Of a DNA stretch of 59,213 nt, positions 59,001 through 59,213 are shown piece by piece. The stretch lies in NCBI RefSeq assembly GCF_014190915.1, contig NZ_JACHVU010000020.1:1-59213 (forward strand), in the 5' to 3' direction. Made by a program: the position numbers and the translations under genes. Origin of the DNA: Mycolicibacterium iranicum (GTDB lineage Bacteria; Actinomycetota; Actinomycetes; Mycobacteriales; Mycobacteriaceae). The notes below the pieces were generated by a model, which did no database searches, had not been told where the DNA came from, and was given only the letters and a program-made list of their open reading frames with translations. Position 1 is the stretch's first letter, and every line of letters begins with the position of its first letter.

Positions 59001-59213
59001 TCACTCCCGGTCGGGCGGGGCGAAGGGTTGGTACCAGCGCCAGTGGGCGCGTTCGCCGGTGGGTCCGCGGTAGGGGGCGACCATCGGTGGTGGCGTGGTG
59101 GGTGGGCGGGCCAGCGCACCCGGCGGTAGGGGGTCGCCGTCGCTGTCGGTGACGGTCAGGCGGTGCGCGGGTCCGGTGAGGGTGATCAGGCCGCGGTGAT
59201 GAGCGCGATGATG
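59001..59213 (-). CDS. DUF222/HNH endonuclease family protein (13E12-like), C-terminal fragment
   Basis: The reverse strand is open from the window edge to TGA at 59003-59001, giving the last 70 residues: HHRGLITLTGPAHRLTVTD, a Pro-rich linker, and ERAHWRWYQPFAPPDRE at the end. This is the usual C-terminal tail after the HNH domain of actinobacterial DUF222 proteins. The rest lies beyond the right edge. It has the same strand as the N-terminal fragment at position 1-77. Confidence 0.8.
   Translation of the reverse strand, partial: HHRAHHRGLITLTGPAHRLTVTDSDGDPLPPGALARPPTTPPPMVAPYRGPTGERAHWRWYQPFAPPDRE

Noticed and set aside
1..59213. Window as a complete circular plasmid
   Set aside because: Joining the ends would give a DUF222/HNH protein of only 95 residues, and no replication or partition genes are present.

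Overview
The window is very GC-rich, densely packed actinobacterial chromosome, most likely from a fast-growing environmental mycobacterium (Mycolicibacterium-like). Pointers are many GTG starts, 1- and 4-base gene overlaps, an LpqH-type lipoprotein, an MMPL transporter, F420-type luciferase-like enzymes, KstR-type boxes, stand-alone LigC/PrimPol repair genes, and an SGNH hydrolase that closely resembles the M. smegmatis acyltransferase/arylesterase. All assignments were read from translated sequence and motif recognition; no search was run.

The centrepiece (about 6.4-20.3 kb) is a bacterial microcompartment locus of the RMM (Rhodococcus and Mycobacterium Microcompartment) kind. The rightward operon encodes a class III PLP enzyme, an acylating aldehyde dehydrogenase with a C-terminal encapsulation-like helix, two tandem-domain shell proteins (BMC-T), a small protein with an encapsulation-like N-terminus, a pentamer vertex protein (BMC-P), a hexamer shell protein (BMC-H), an aminoglycoside-phosphotransferase-fold kinase, an SDR dehydrogenase and a GntR regulator. 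This fits aminoacetone/1-amino-2-propanol breakdown through a phosphorylated intermediate to propionaldehyde and propionyl-CoA. Divergent from it, across a shared regulatory gap, runs an amino-acid/amine permease followed by a fused B12-dependent diol dehydratase, its small subunit and its reactivase. The two units may therefore form one regulated system feeding propionaldehyde from two substrates. A palindrome of the form TTGGYANTACCAA occurs both in the divergent gap and just before the gntR gene.

Left flank (0-6.4 kb): 5' end of a DUF222/HNH-family gene, a thioesterase, a membrane protein, the PrimPolC-LigC1/LigC2 repair genes, a luciferase-like oxidoreductase and a metallo-beta-lactamase-fold hydrolase. 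From 20.3 to 24.9 kb: gluQ, a polar amino-acid ABC transporter with fused binding protein and permease, and a flavin amine oxidase. From 24.9 to 35.1 kb: a lipid/steroid-like cluster of NAD(P)-dependent epimerase, SDR, MMPL transporter and thiolase, divergent from SDR, P450 and crotonase, with two KstR-type boxes between; a second P450 follows on the other strand.

From 35.2 to 46.4 kb: tgt, lipoprotein and secreted proteins, an MsAcT-like SGNH hydrolase, a mannitol-type PTS with DeoR regulator and zinc dehydrogenase, an acidic secreted protein and a CsbD-like protein. From 46.4 to 53 kb: tRNA-Ser(CGA), tadA and its partner gene, prephenate dehydrogenase and an osmoprotectant ABC operon. From 53 to 59.2 kb: LapA-like and transglutaminase-like proteins, a phosphotransferase, a histidine phosphatase, an SDR, and a TetR/carotenoid-oxygenase divergent pair. 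The right end holds the 3' end of another DUF222/HNH-family gene, so both window ends fall in members of one multicopy family. Two short tandem repeats (25 bp and 23 bp units) overlap stop codons of real genes.
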